From positions 434,001 through 498,000 of the forward strand of contig NZ_WBOM01000001.1 in NCBI RefSeq assembly GCF_008973755.1: 64,000 nt of DNA, written 5' to 3'. The position numbers and the translations under genes were made by a program. Source of the stretch: Nitrincola alkalilacustris (GTDB taxonomy: Bacteria > Pseudomonadota > Gammaproteobacteria > Pseudomonadales > Balneatricaceae). This document shows, one piece after another, positions 54,730 to 63,978 of this stretch (position 1 is the stretch's first letter; each line of letters starts with the position of its first letter). A model generated the notes under the pieces. It was not told where the DNA came from. It saw only the letters and a list, made by a program, of their open reading frames with translations, and ran no database searches.

Positions 54730-56178
54730 ATGTCGGAACCTGCTGTTCTGCTGGCTGTTACTGGTCTCTCAAAGTGCTATGAAATTTATGGTAAGCCTTA
54801 TCAGCGGCTGCTGGGATATTTTTTCACAGGCTATAAGGGTAAGGCCCGTGAATTTCAGGCGCTGGAGTCAGTCAGCTTTGGCCTGCGCAGTGGTGAAACC
54901 CTCGGTGTTATCGGCCGCAACGGTTCTGGTAAGTCGACGCTGTTACAGATGATCAGTGGCACCCTGACCCCTACGGCCGGCAATATTGAGACCAAGGGTC
55001 GGGTTGCTGCGCTTCTGGAGCTTGGTGCTGGGTTCAATCCTGAGTTCACTGGGCGTGAGAATGCGCGCCTGAACGCATCAATCTATGGGTTGGCTGAATC
55101 CGAGATTGAGCAGCGGCTCGATGACATCATTGCATTCTCGGGCATCGGTGAATTTATTGATCAACCTGTTCAGCACTACTCCAGTGGAATGTTTGTTCGC
55201 CTTGCTTTCTCTGTTATTGCACATGTCGATGCTGATATTCTGATTATTGATGAGGCACTGGCTGTTGGTGATGCGCTGTTTGCGCAGAAGTGTATGCGTT
55301 ACCTGGAAGCTTTTCGCAAGCAGGGCGGCGCTATTCTCTTTGTCAGTCATGATGCTGGAGCGGTGACACGACTGTGTGAGCGTGCTCTTTGGCTTGATAA
55401 AGGGCGGCAGATGCTGCTGGGGGATGCCAAAAGCGTTACCGAACGATATCTGGAGCATCTGTATGCTGAACAGCAGGATGTAAGCATGCAGAGCGTCGCG
55501 CAGAGTATACAGGCAGACACTGATACGCCGGAGGTGGGTGAGGCGTTGTTACGTTCGTTTGAGGAGCCAGAAGCTGCCTCAGCTGTAGATGTGATGCTCT
55601 GGCATGATGCTCGTCAGGACCTGTTGTTACACTCAAATCTGCGAAACGAGTTACAAGTGTTTCGCTTTGACCCGGATGGCAGTGAGTTTGGTACAGGCAA
55701 AGTGGAGTTGAGCAATACCTGTTTCAGGGATATGAATAATCGACCACTCAGTTGGCTGGTCGGTGGCACACTGGTGCGTTTTGAGGTGAGCTTCCTGCCA
55801 AAAGAGGCGCTCTCCAGCGTCATTGTTGGCTTTCTGGTAAAAAATCGCCTGGGACAGGTTATTTTTGGAGAGAATAACTGTCTCTTTCATGATCAGAGCC
55901 CGATAGATGTGGTACAGAACCGCCCTTACACCGCAGCTTTCACTTTTACCATGCCTTTTCTGGCAGAGGGTGAGTATGTGGTGTCGGTTGGCATTGCGTC
56001 CGGGACACAGCAACAGCATATTCAGCACTGCTGGCGACATGATGCCTTGGTGTTCTCTGTCAGTCCCAGCCATATAGTGCATGGTCTGATGGGCGTGCCG
56101 GTGGCTTCCTGCGAAATTACTTCCAGCCAGACTGCAGTGCAGGTGGATGCAGGGTCGGGTGAAAAGGAGAGGGCTTGA
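54730..56178 (+). CDS. wzt: O-polysaccharide ABC exporter ATPase, Wzt type with C-terminal carbohydrate-binding domain
   Basis: A 482-residue ATPase. The nucleotide-binding domain (1-250) has Walker A GRNGSGKST (about 62-70), signature YSSGM (about 151) and Walker B ILIIDEALAVGD; the N-terminal FQALESVSFGLRSGE and the TGRENARLNASIYGL segment are typical for the polysaccharide subfamily. A C-terminal domain (about 275-480) has the Wzt-C type beta sandwich that in E. coli O9a binds the modified, non-reducing end of the O chain. Its stop overlaps the permease start as TGATG. Confidence 0.9.
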   Translation: MSEPAVLLAVTGLSKCYEIYGKPYQRLLGYFFTGYKGKAREFQALESVSFGLRSGETLGVIGRNGSGKSTLLQMISGTLTPTAGNIETKGRVAALLELGAGFNPEFTGRENARLNASIYGLAESEIEQRLDDIIAFSGIGEFIDQPVQHYSSGMFVRLAFSVIAHVDADILIIDEALAVGDALFAQKCMRYLEAFRKQGGAILFVSHDAGAVTRLCERALWLDKGRQMLLGDAKSVTERYLEHLYAEQQDVSMQSVAQSIQADTDTPEVGEALLRSFEEPEAASAVDVMLWHDARQDLLLHSNLRNELQVFRFDPDGSEFGTGKVELSNTCFRDMNNRPLSWLVGGTLVRFEVSFLPKEALSSVIVGFLVKNRLGQVIFGENNCLFHDQSPIDVVQNRPYTAAFTFTMPFLAEGEYVVSVGIASGTQQQHIQHCWRHDALVFSVSPSHIVHGLMGVPVASCEITSSQTAVQVDAGSGEKERA

Positions 56179-57008
56179 TGGCGGTTGAGATAGTACAGGG
56201 CAGGGCTCAACCCCAGGCAGCCCTTAAGCGTGCATGGCAGTTTCGTGAGTTGATTTCGGGTATGGCCAAGCGCGAGGTGCTGGGTCGCTACAAGGGGTCA
56301 TGGCTGGGACTTGTCTGGACGCTCCTGACCCCTCTGCTCCTGTTGCTGGTTTACATGTTTGTGTTCGGTGTGATTTTTCAGGCGCGTTGGCCTCAGTCCG
56401 ATGGTGTTGATGGGAATTTTGCTGCTTTACTCTTTTGTGGCATTATCGCATTTTTCATGTTTTCTGAGGTGTTGACCCGATCTCCGCGCTTGATTGTGGA
56501 TAACACTAACTATGTGAAAAAAGTGGTATTTCCGCTGGATGCCCTGATCTGGGTTGCAGTTGCAACGGCGCTGTTTCATTTTCTGATCTCCTTTCTGGTG
56601 CTGCTTGCCTTTGTACTTGTATCGGGCGTGGGAGTGAGTGTTTATCTGCTCTATTTTCCGCTGATAACCGCACTGCTGGTGGTGTTTCTGCTGGGGCTGT
56701 CCTGGTTTCTGAGCGCGCTGGGTGTGTATATTCGCGATGTCAGTTATATCGCTGGATTTTTATCCACCGCGCTGTTGTTTCTGAGTCCTGTGTTCTATCC
56801 GGCAAGTGCGGTGCCTGAGCGTTTCAGGTTTCTGATGGATCTGAATCCACTGACCTTCTATATCGAGTCATATCGCAGCATAGCGGTACTCAAACAGGCA
56901 CCTGACCTGATGAATATATTGCTGGCATCTGGTGTTGCCTTGGGCGTGTTTGCGATCGGTTACTGGTTCTTTCAACGTGTGCGTAAAGGATTTGCAGATG
57001 TGCTTTAA
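56178..57008 (+). CDS. wzm: O-polysaccharide ABC exporter permease, Wzm type
   Basis: A 276-residue ABC-2 permease with six membrane segments. The amphipathic gate helix before the first segment reads AKREVLGRYKGSWLGLVWT, a signature of Wzm/TagG-type exporters. It moves lipid-linked, fully polymerised O-antigen across the inner membrane. The ATG at 56178 overlaps the wzt stop; gene order ATPase-permease is inverse to E. coli wzm-wzt. Confidence 0.9.
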   Translation: MAVEIVQGRAQPQAALKRAWQFRELISGMAKREVLGRYKGSWLGLVWTLLTPLLLLLVYMFVFGVIFQARWPQSDGVDGNFAALLFCGIIAFFMFSEVLTRSPRLIVDNTNYVKKVVFPLDALIWVAVATALFHFLISFLVLLAFVLVSGVGVSVYLLYFPLITALLVVFLLGLSWFLSALGVYIRDVSYIAGFLSTALLFLSPVFYPASAVPERFRFLMDLNPLTFYIESYRSIAVLKQAPDLMNILLASGVALGVFAIGYWFFQRVRKGFADVL

Positions 57009-57044
57009 TCTCACTTTATATGACTGGCTGCACAAGGATGCGGT

Positions 57045-58487
57045 ATGAGCAGTGAGGCCGATCAAACAGCTGAGCTGATGCGTCGAGGTCGCTTGCTGAT
57101 CGTATCACCGGATGAGTTGATGTTGCCGGGGTTTGAGGCTTACGCGTGTGTTCATCTGAGTTATCAGTTTGTGCCGGGCCCATCACCTGATGGTTTTTCC
57201 GCCTGGTGGAGCGACAGCGAGACTGGTGATGATTGTGTATATAAGGCCTCAGTACTGGAACGATGTCACTCGCTTCAGGGGGGATATCAACAGCAGGCGC
57301 TGAATCGCCTGTTCTCGGGCCTGCTGCTGCGTTACCGTCCAGATGCCATAGTGGTCGTTGGGTTACATGGTTGTACACTGGATCTGTCGCGGATTGCCAG
57401 CCTGATGGGTGTGCCTGCTGTTTTGGTTCTGGACCAGTCGGCGGACAGCCTCTTTGCGGATCTGGATCGTTCGACAAGCTGCTGGGTCAGAGATGCCTTG
57501 TCGCGAGCAGATCTGGTGTGCAGTCTGGTGAAGCAAACCGGCTTCTGGCAATCCAGCCTGTCGGGGTTGTCGGAGCAAGTGGGACCAGAGGAGCTCCCAG
57601 CGAGATTGGCTGGTTTTATCTCTTCCAAAACAGCTCACAAGAGTTTCGACTATGCACTTTATGAGTTCTGTCAGCGAGATCATCCGCTGCTGGTGCAGAT
57701 GCAGATGGCGGATACACGCCACTTCCAAGGCTGTGAGGCAGTACTGGATCTCGGGTGTGGTGCGGGGATATTCCTTGATCTGTTGCGTCGCCAGCGGATA
57801 GGTGCGGTAGGGGTTGAACGTGATCCTGCCATTGCCGAATATGGCAGAGGCATGGGGCTGGATATCATCACCGAAGATGCGATCCACTTTCTGGAACATC
57901 AGTCGCATCAGTTTGATGGTATCTATTGTGCTCATTTTGTGGAGCATCTGCCCTTCGATGTTGTCCGGAAACTGATTTCGTTGCTGGCTGCAAGGCTTCA
58001 GGATAATGGTGTGCTGGTATTGGTGTTTCCAGATCCCGAGTCGATTCGGTCACAGTTGCTCGGTTTCTGGCGTGATCCGGAGCATGTTCGCTTCTATCAC
58101 CCTGAGCTGATCATGACGGTTGCTCGTGCTGCTGGTCTGGAGTGTGAATGGAGCAGCTATGATGATCAGCCACATGAGATAGTTTCCTTCGAGCTGGCAC
58201 CCGAACCTCTGAGTCAGATAGAGCCCATGCAGATGCCTGTGATCGATACGGATGCCACTTATGGTTTCTGGGATAGGCTGATGCGTCGTCTGGGCCTTGT
58301 GTCGGGCCGGCGCTTTCGTTCGCTGGAGCAGCAGATGCGAGAAACTCAGCAGGTGTTTTTGCAGCATGCCCAGCAGCAGCAGCAATTGATCAGTGACATG
58401 GCGGTCAGAACCGAGCACCTGTGGTCGGTCAATAGAACCTGGGCCTGGCCTGATAATGTGGTACTGAAACTGAGGAAGCGATCATAA
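57045..58487 (+). CDS. GT-like domain fused to a SAM methyltransferase with C-terminal coiled coil
   Basis: A 480-residue protein in three parts. Residues 15-180 resemble the N-terminal half of a GT-B glycosyltransferase (VVVGLHGCTLDLSRIASLMG). Residues 228-385 are a class I methyltransferase with the SAM motif VLDLGCGAGIFLDLL, the acidic VGVERDPAIAEYG loop and the post-motif YCAHFVEHLPFD. The C-terminal 60 residues (EQQMRETQQVFLQHAQQQQQ) form a coiled coil. Methyltransferases with a coiled coil next to Wzt with a carbohydrate-binding domain recall WbdD, which caps the O chain and fixes its length. No kinase domain is seen. Its stop overlaps the next gene. Confidence 0.78.
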   Translation: MSSEADQTAELMRRGRLLIVSPDELMLPGFEAYACVHLSYQFVPGPSPDGFSAWWSDSETGDDCVYKASVLERCHSLQGGYQQQALNRLFSGLLLRYRPDAIVVVGLHGCTLDLSRIASLMGVPAVLVLDQSADSLFADLDRSTSCWVRDALSRADLVCSLVKQTGFWQSSLSGLSEQVGPEELPARLAGFISSKTAHKSFDYALYEFCQRDHPLLVQMQMADTRHFQGCEAVLDLGCGAGIFLDLLRRQRIGAVGVERDPAIAEYGRGMGLDIITEDAIHFLEHQSHQFDGIYCAHFVEHLPFDVVRKLISLLAARLQDNGVLVLVFPDPESIRSQLLGFWRDPEHVRFYHPELIMTVARAAGLECEWSSYDDQPHEIVSFELAPEPLSQIEPMQMPVIDTDATYGFWDRLMRRLGLVSGRRFRSLEQQMRETQQVFLQHAQQQQQLISDMAVRTEHLWSVNRTWAWPDNVVLKLRKRS

Positions 58488-59638
58488 TGAGCGAGCAGGC
58501 AGGGCAGCACGCGATAGATGTCGTGATTCCCGTTTACCGGAGTCTTGCGGCAACCCAGCGTTGTATCGAGTCGGTCCTTTCGTCCCGTATCAGCTCTGAA
58601 GTGAATGTGCTGGTGGTGGATGATGCCTCACCAGAGCCGGAGCTGTCTGCCTGGTGTGATCGCCTTTCCAGTGAAGGGAAAATAACACTGCTGCGAAACG
58701 AGCAGAATCTGGGTTTTGTCGCGTCGGTCAATCGGGCGATGCAACAAAACACTGACCGGGATGTTGTGCTCCTGAACAGTGATACTCAGGTGAGCGAGGG
58801 CTGGCTCAAGCGTATGCAGGATGCAGCAGCATCAGATCCACATATTGCGACTGTGACACCTTTTTCAAATAATGCCACTATCTGCTCCTATCCGCTCTTT
58901 TGTCAGTCTTCCGGACTGCCACAAGGGGTATCACTGGCAGAGCTGGATAAGCTATTTGCCCAGGCGAATGCCGGGGTTTATCCTGACCTGCCGACCGGTG
59001 TCGGCTTCTGCCTGTATATCCGTCGTGTTGCCCTGGATGAGCTGGGCTACTTTGATGAGGAGGCCTTTGGGCGTGGCTATGGGGAAGAGACAGATTTCTG
59101 CATGAAGGCGAGCCGGGCAGGCTGGCAGAATCGTCTCTGTGCCGACCTGTTTGTTTACCATGAAGGAGCCGTCAGCTTTGGTCAGGATCGTGATGAGCGA
59201 ATTGTTCATGCTGAACAGATAATGCAGGAGCGTTACCCGGAATATCGACAGCAGGTTTCGTTGTTCATAGATCAGGATCCTTTGAGGACTCTACGCGACA
59301 AAGTGGATCATTTGCGATTGACTCTTCCTGATCAGGCCAGGCGTATTCTGGAAGAGCAGCAGCTGCATAGAGAGTGGTTGCTGAGTGGGGTGGCGAGGGA
59401 AAAAGGACAAATTAAACAGGACCTGCAGCAGACGCGAGATGCCTTGTCACACACAGAGCAGTTATTGCGTGAAGCGAGAGAGGCATTTGCCGAGACGGAT
59501 AAGGCACTGGCAGATGCGCAGAGAGTCGTCAGGGATTATGAGCAGGAGTTGGCTGCGTTGAAGCAGCGATGGTTTGTCCGCATCGGGCGCCTGTTTGATA
59601 TCAAGTTATGGATCAGCAAGTTTTCAGGAAAATTATGA
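58487..59638 (+). CDS. Family 2 glycosyltransferase with coiled-coil tail
   Basis: A 383-residue GT-A enzyme. The nucleotide-sugar domain (8-260) has VVIPVYRSL, LVVDDASPEP, the metal-binding LLNSDTQVSEGWL (DxD-like SDT) and EETDFCMKASRAGW typical for rhamnosyl-transferase-like GT2. Residues 265-360 are a long charged coiled coil (QIKQDLQQTRDALSHTEQLL), probably for oligomerisation or membrane contact. It overlaps its neighbours (TAATG and ATGA). Confidence 0.85.
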   Translation: MSEQAGQHAIDVVIPVYRSLAATQRCIESVLSSRISSEVNVLVVDDASPEPELSAWCDRLSSEGKITLLRNEQNLGFVASVNRAMQQNTDRDVVLLNSDTQVSEGWLKRMQDAAASDPHIATVTPFSNNATICSYPLFCQSSGLPQGVSLAELDKLFAQANAGVYPDLPTGVGFCLYIRRVALDELGYFDEEAFGRGYGEETDFCMKASRAGWQNRLCADLFVYHEGAVSFGQDRDERIVHAEQIMQERYPEYRQQVSLFIDQDPLRTLRDKVDHLRLTLPDQARRILEEQQLHREWLLSGVAREKGQIKQDLQQTRDALSHTEQLLREAREAFAETDKALADAQRVVRDYEQELAALKQRWFVRIGRLFDIKLWISKFSGKL

Positions 59639-60846
59639 CTTCTAACGTACATACCTATACCAGTATCACAGCCAACTATCTGCCTAAGGCACGTGTCCTG
59701 GCTGAGTCGATCAAGCGTGTTGATCCGTCAGTCACCTTTCATCTCGTTCTGGCTGATAACCTGCCCAGTGGCTTTGACCTGGCGCAGGAGCCGTTTGATA
59801 ATGTGATTCTGGCTGATGACCTTCCGATTGAAAACTTCCGCCCCTGGGTGTTTTCACATACTGTCGTTGAACTGTGCACAGCGGTGAAAGGACTGGCGCT
59901 GGAGACGATTTTCGAGAAGCATGGCGCGGATAAGGTTTTTTACTTTGATCCGGATATGGCGGTCTTTTCGCGTCTGGATGAGTTGAGCGGCTTGCTGGAT
60001 CATCACAGTACACTTTTGACACCACATCAGACCGAGCCTGAAACCAGTGTTGCGGCCATCATGGATAATGAGATGGCAAGCCTGAAGTATGGAGTGTTCA
60101 ATCTTGGTTTTGTGGGGGTACGTAACAGCTCTGAAGGGCGTCGTTTTTCACGCTGGTGGGCTGATCGCCTGCTGCAGTTTTGCCATGATGACCACCCGCG
60201 TGGTCTGTTTACCGATCAGAAGTGGGTTAACCTTGCGCCCTGTTTCTTTGAAGATATCAAGGTTCTGCGCTCGCCCGCATTCAATGTTGCAACCTGGAAC
60301 CTGACCAACCGCAAGGCTACCGGCACCATGGCCGATGGTGTGCTGATCAATGGTGAGCCACTGGGCTTTTATCACTTCTCGGGTTTTGACAGTGGTGCCC
60401 AGGAGATCATGCTGAACAAGTATGGCGCTAACAGCCCTGCTCTGTATGAGCTGCGTAACTGGTATATCGCCGAGTGTGAGCTCCACGGTCAGTCTGCACT
60501 GGGCAGGCTGCCTTCCAAGTTTGCTTTTTTTGATGATGGTTCGGTGATCAGCAAGGCACACCGCTTGTTGTATCGTGAGCGTCTGGATCTGCAGAAGGCT
60601 TTTCCTGACCCTTTTTCCACTGTCAAAGGTGGCTATAAGGAGTGGTTTGCCAATAATGCCAGCCAGACTCAGGATTTCAGAGTGCTGTCGGTGGATGCCA
60701 ACGCGAGCTTCAGGGATGTAGTGCAGGATATGAGCAGCTTCTTTCATCAGACCGCCTACTCAGGCAAGGCCAATAGTTGGCCGAAGCGTCAGTTGCTGAA
60801 ATTGATGTCTGGCCTGCTGAGCGCCGGAGTGCGTTTGATCAAATGA
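59635..60846 (+). CDS. Glycosyltransferase, GT-A fold, uncertain family
   Basis: A 403-residue protein starting at ATG 59635, overlapping the previous stop. The N-terminal half has a GT8-like layout with YTSITANYLPKARVLAESI, and the DxD motif in VFYFDPDMAVFSRLDEL, followed by FNLGFVGVRNS and TDQKWVNLAP. The C-terminal 150 residues have no family I can name. It probably adds a sugar in the same O-polysaccharide. The ATGA overlap with the next gene shows the operon continues. Confidence 0.78.
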   Translation: MTSNVHTYTSITANYLPKARVLAESIKRVDPSVTFHLVLADNLPSGFDLAQEPFDNVILADDLPIENFRPWVFSHTVVELCTAVKGLALETIFEKHGADKVFYFDPDMAVFSRLDELSGLLDHHSTLLTPHQTEPETSVAAIMDNEMASLKYGVFNLGFVGVRNSSEGRRFSRWWADRLLQFCHDDHPRGLFTDQKWVNLAPCFFEDIKVLRSPAFNVATWNLTNRKATGTMADGVLINGEPLGFYHFSGFDSGAQEIMLNKYGANSPALYELRNWYIAECELHGQSALGRLPSKFAFFDDGSVISKAHRLLYRERLDLQKAFPDPFSTVKGGYKEWFANNASQTQDFRVLSVDANASFRDVVQDMSSFFHQTAYSGKANSWPKRQLLKLMSGLLSAGVRLIK

Positions 60847-63122
60847 GATTGGTCGACGTCGACAGCAGGGGGCAGACGCATACGGAAAGTGTTCACCGCT
60901 GGCATATTGTACTGATTGCCTTTTCCGGTGAGGAAAGGTTGCTGAGCGACTCACTGACCCAGATCAGCGAGCAGTCGCTTGATCCTGCTGGATTGCTGCT
61001 CTTGTGCTCAGATACATCAGAGTTGCGTGTGGCTGCCAGTGAGTATTCTGCTCAATTTGAGTTGCCAGAGGTGCCTGACATGGGGCGCTATTGGTTAACA
61101 CTGTTGCGTAAGCTGCCGCTGGAAGTGCCGACCTTGATCGTTCGCGCCGGTTGCCATCTGCCTCAATACTGGGATGCTCGTCTGATGGCTGTGTCCGAGC
61201 AGTCTCCGCACTTGACTGTTATTTCTCCCCTGAATGTATCCGAGCCTTTCTTTTCACTGCTGAACCCTAAGAGGGAGCAGCCACGGGCGATGACCATCGA
61301 TGCGCTGGATCAATGGCGAGGCTGCTACGCTGAAGGGATGGCATTTGATGTGCCAGCTATCTCTTCTGCTGTTACCTTGATTCAGCCCTCTGTTGATGGT
61401 TTTCTTGCAGTGGATATGTCCAGCGATGCGGAGCTGATGCAACAGCTTCGACATCACGGCGCTGGGATGATCTGTACCGATCAGTTGGTTGTGGATGATA
61501 GTCATGTCGGCGTCCGTCCCGACAACAGGGCATTTGCCACGGATGTCGAGCTGCAGTCTCTGGGTGATGCTCATCCGCTGACCGGTATGCGCCATGCTCT
61601 GACCCAGTTGGTGGGGCGACAGGAGTTACCGGCGCGACAGATGGATTGCAAGCCGGTCATGCTGCATGTCAGCCATAGCTGGGGTGGTGGGCTTGGGCGC
61701 TGGGTTGAGGATTATATTGCCGCCGATGACACGCATAACCACCTGGTTCTCCGCTCTATCGGTCAGTGGGATGCATTCGGACATGCGGTGGCGCTTTACC
61801 CGTCGGCAAAGATGGATGTGCCGATCAAAACCTGGCCGCTGGCGCTACCGATAGTATCCACCGCAGCGAAGCATCATCAGTACTCTCAGGTGCTTGCGCA
61901 AATAATTGAGCACTATCGCGTCAGCATCGTGATGGTGTCTTCTCTGATCGGGCATTCGCTGGATGCGCTGCGCAGCAGTTTACCGACACTCTTTGTCTGT
62001 CATGATTTTTACCCCTTCTGCCCGGCTCTGGTGGCAACATTTGAGTCGCCTTGTGGCAGTTGTGATGCCGGGGCGCTCAAGGCGTGTGGCCAAAAGAACA
62101 GCCATCATCGTTTTTTTCCAACTGAGTCGGATGCACACTGGCTGGCCCTGCGTAAGCAGTTCAGCCTGGCAGTTCTTGCGTCTCAGGTGACGCTGGTTGC
62201 CCCTTCGGCCTCTGTGCCGGAGAGGTTGAAGCAACTGGAGCCTGCGCTGCTGTCCAAGGCATGTCATATCATCGAGCATGGCTTAACCGACGAGTTGGTT
62301 AGGCTCTTGCAGGCCGCACGTGAGCAGCCAGTCGAACAATTGTCTGAGTTGTCATCTGAACAGTCACTGGGCAGTCAACCGGAGCGATTGCGAATTGTAA
62401 TTCTGGGTAGTCTTGCACAGCATAAAGGGGCAGATATTCTCGATGGCATGCTGGACGAGCTGAGTGTATTTGCCGATCTCTGGCTGCTAGGAGCCGGAGA
62501 TGACGGTCGCCGCTACGATAAGCGCGCCAATGTCACTGTAATCACCTGGTATGAACGCGATTCGCTGGGCGAACACCTTGCCGGCATCAAGCCTGATCTT
62601 GGTCTGCTGCTGTCAAATGTGCCGGAAACCTTCAGCTATACCTTGAGCGAGCTCTGGGCGGCAGCGGTACCAGTACTGGCAACCCGGTTGGGTGCCTTTG
62701 CCGATCGTATTGAGCCGGGTCGTAATGGCTGGCTGGCAGATCCAGACAGCCAGAGCATGCTGGCGCAGTTGGTGCTGATCCAGCAGAATCGTGCTGAGTT
62801 GGCCAAGGTGAGCGCATACCTTCGACGCTCAGTGGTGCGCAGCAGTCATGATATGATTCAGGGTTATAATCAACTGCTGCCAGGAGTCCGGGATTTGCCT
62901 CTGAATATCTGGCTGGACTGTCGTACACCAGTGTCGGATTCCGTGCAGTTGGCTCAGGACGCAAAAGCGCTTTATATTGACCACCAGACACCCTATCGCA
63001 GGGTGTTGGTGGAGTTTCTTGAATATACAGCCGGTAAGCTGGGGCGTTCTCCTCGATTACCGCGGTTCTTGAGGCGTTTGGTATCCAAAGTGATTCGTAA
63101 GCTCAGTCAGCTATTGCGTTGA
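60843..63122 (+). CDS. Large protein with a C-terminal GT4 glycosyltransferase
   Basis: A 759-residue protein. Residues 1-270 resemble an inactive or divergent GT2-like domain (HIVLIAFSGEERLLSDSL). Residues 290-700 form a GT-B enzyme with the N-terminal loop LHVSHSWGGGLGRWVEDYI and the C-terminal GT4 domain: ILGSLAQHKGADILDGML, LLGAGDDGR, LLLSNVPETFSYTLSELWAA, and GRNGWLADP. The conserved EX7E is represented by Glu in PETFSYTLSE. It may add two sugars in sequence. ATG 60843 overlaps the previous stop. Confidence 0.8.
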   Translation: MRLVDVDSRGQTHTESVHRWHIVLIAFSGEERLLSDSLTQISEQSLDPAGLLLLCSDTSELRVAASEYSAQFELPEVPDMGRYWLTLLRKLPLEVPTLIVRAGCHLPQYWDARLMAVSEQSPHLTVISPLNVSEPFFSLLNPKREQPRAMTIDALDQWRGCYAEGMAFDVPAISSAVTLIQPSVDGFLAVDMSSDAELMQQLRHHGAGMICTDQLVVDDSHVGVRPDNRAFATDVELQSLGDAHPLTGMRHALTQLVGRQELPARQMDCKPVMLHVSHSWGGGLGRWVEDYIAADDTHNHLVLRSIGQWDAFGHAVALYPSAKMDVPIKTWPLALPIVSTAAKHHQYSQVLAQIIEHYRVSIVMVSSLIGHSLDALRSSLPTLFVCHDFYPFCPALVATFESPCGSCDAGALKACGQKNSHHRFFPTESDAHWLALRKQFSLAVLASQVTLVAPSASVPERLKQLEPALLSKACHIIEHGLTDELVRLLQAAREQPVEQLSELSSEQSLGSQPERLRIVILGSLAQHKGADILDGMLDELSVFADLWLLGAGDDGRRYDKRANVTVITWYERDSLGEHLAGIKPDLGLLLSNVPETFSYTLSELWAAAVPVLATRLGAFADRIEPGRNGWLADPDSQSMLAQLVLIQQNRAELAKVSAYLRRSVVRSSHDMIQGYNQLLPGVRDLPLNIWLDCRTPVSDSVQLAQDAKALYIDHQTPYRRVLVEFLEYTAGKLGRSPRLPRFLRRLVSKVIRKLSQLLR

Positions 63123-63252
63123 TCAGCTACTTAACCTGAGTGGACTGAATTGAGCGGAGCTTGAATGTGGGTCAGGGCGGATGCACAATTCAGGGCGGTT
63201 TAGAATGAACCAGGGAGCGCCAAGTAATGCATCACCGAGTAAGAGGCTGATC

Positions 63253-63978
63253 ATGCCTGTAAAAGAGGGTGCCTCTCTTGTCAGAGTCAGTGTCTGCCTC
63301 GCCTCCTTCAATGGTGAGGCTTATATTGAGTCCCAGGTCAGCTCTATTCTGGAGCAACTGGATGATACGGATGAGCTGATCATCTCCGATAACGGCTCCA
63401 CAGATTCAACTCTTGATATCGTTTACGGCTTTCAGGACAGTCGTATCAAAATCTTCAGTTGTTCGCTTCCCGGGCCGGTGGCCAACTTCAATCATGCGCT
63501 GAAGCAGGCCCGGGGCGAGTATATCTTTCTTGCGGATCAGGATGATATCTGGTACGACACGCGCCTTGTTCAGTGTCTGGAGCAGTTAATCGAGTATGAT
63601 CTGGTGGTTACGGACTGCAAGGTCGTGAATGAACAGCTGACACCCATGTACCCCTCTTTTTTCCAGCTCCGAGATTCAGGGCCTGGTTTCTACAAGAACC
63701 TTTTGCGTAACAGTTATCAGGGCTGCTGCATGGCATTCAATCGACACATTCTTGAAGCGAGCCTGCCGATACCGACCGATGTGCCGATGCATGACTGGTG
63801 GATAGGGCTGGTGGCAGAGCGGGTTGGTCGAGTCTGCTTTTTGCCTGTTCCTCTGCTCTTTTATCGACGCCACCAGGACAGCGCCAGTCATACGGCGGGT
63901 AAGACGACTGCCGGGTGGCTGACTCAGTTACGCTGGCGCTGGATCCTGTTGCGTCGTTTGTCAGGTGTGCACGGATAA
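63253..63978 (+). CDS. Family 2 glycosyltransferase
   Basis: A GT2 enzyme of 241 residues from ATG 63253, which follows AAGAGG; in-frame ATGs at 63181 and 63205 would add a short polar extension. Motifs are VSVCLASFNGEAYIESQ, IISDNGSTDSTLDIV, the DxD YIFLADQDDIWY, and a putative acceptor region MHDWWIGLVAERVG, as in rhamnosyl/alpha-glucosyl transferases. It lies 130 bases after the large GT gene and probably continues the operon. Confidence 0.85.
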   Translation: MPVKEGASLVRVSVCLASFNGEAYIESQVSSILEQLDDTDELIISDNGSTDSTLDIVYGFQDSRIKIFSCSLPGPVANFNHALKQARGEYIFLADQDDIWYDTRLVQCLEQLIEYDLVVTDCKVVNEQLTPMYPSFFQLRDSGPGFYKNLLRNSYQGCCMAFNRHILEASLPIPTDVPMHDWWIGLVAERVGRVCFLPVPLLFYRRHQDSASHTAGKTTAGWLTQLRWRWILLRRLSGVHG

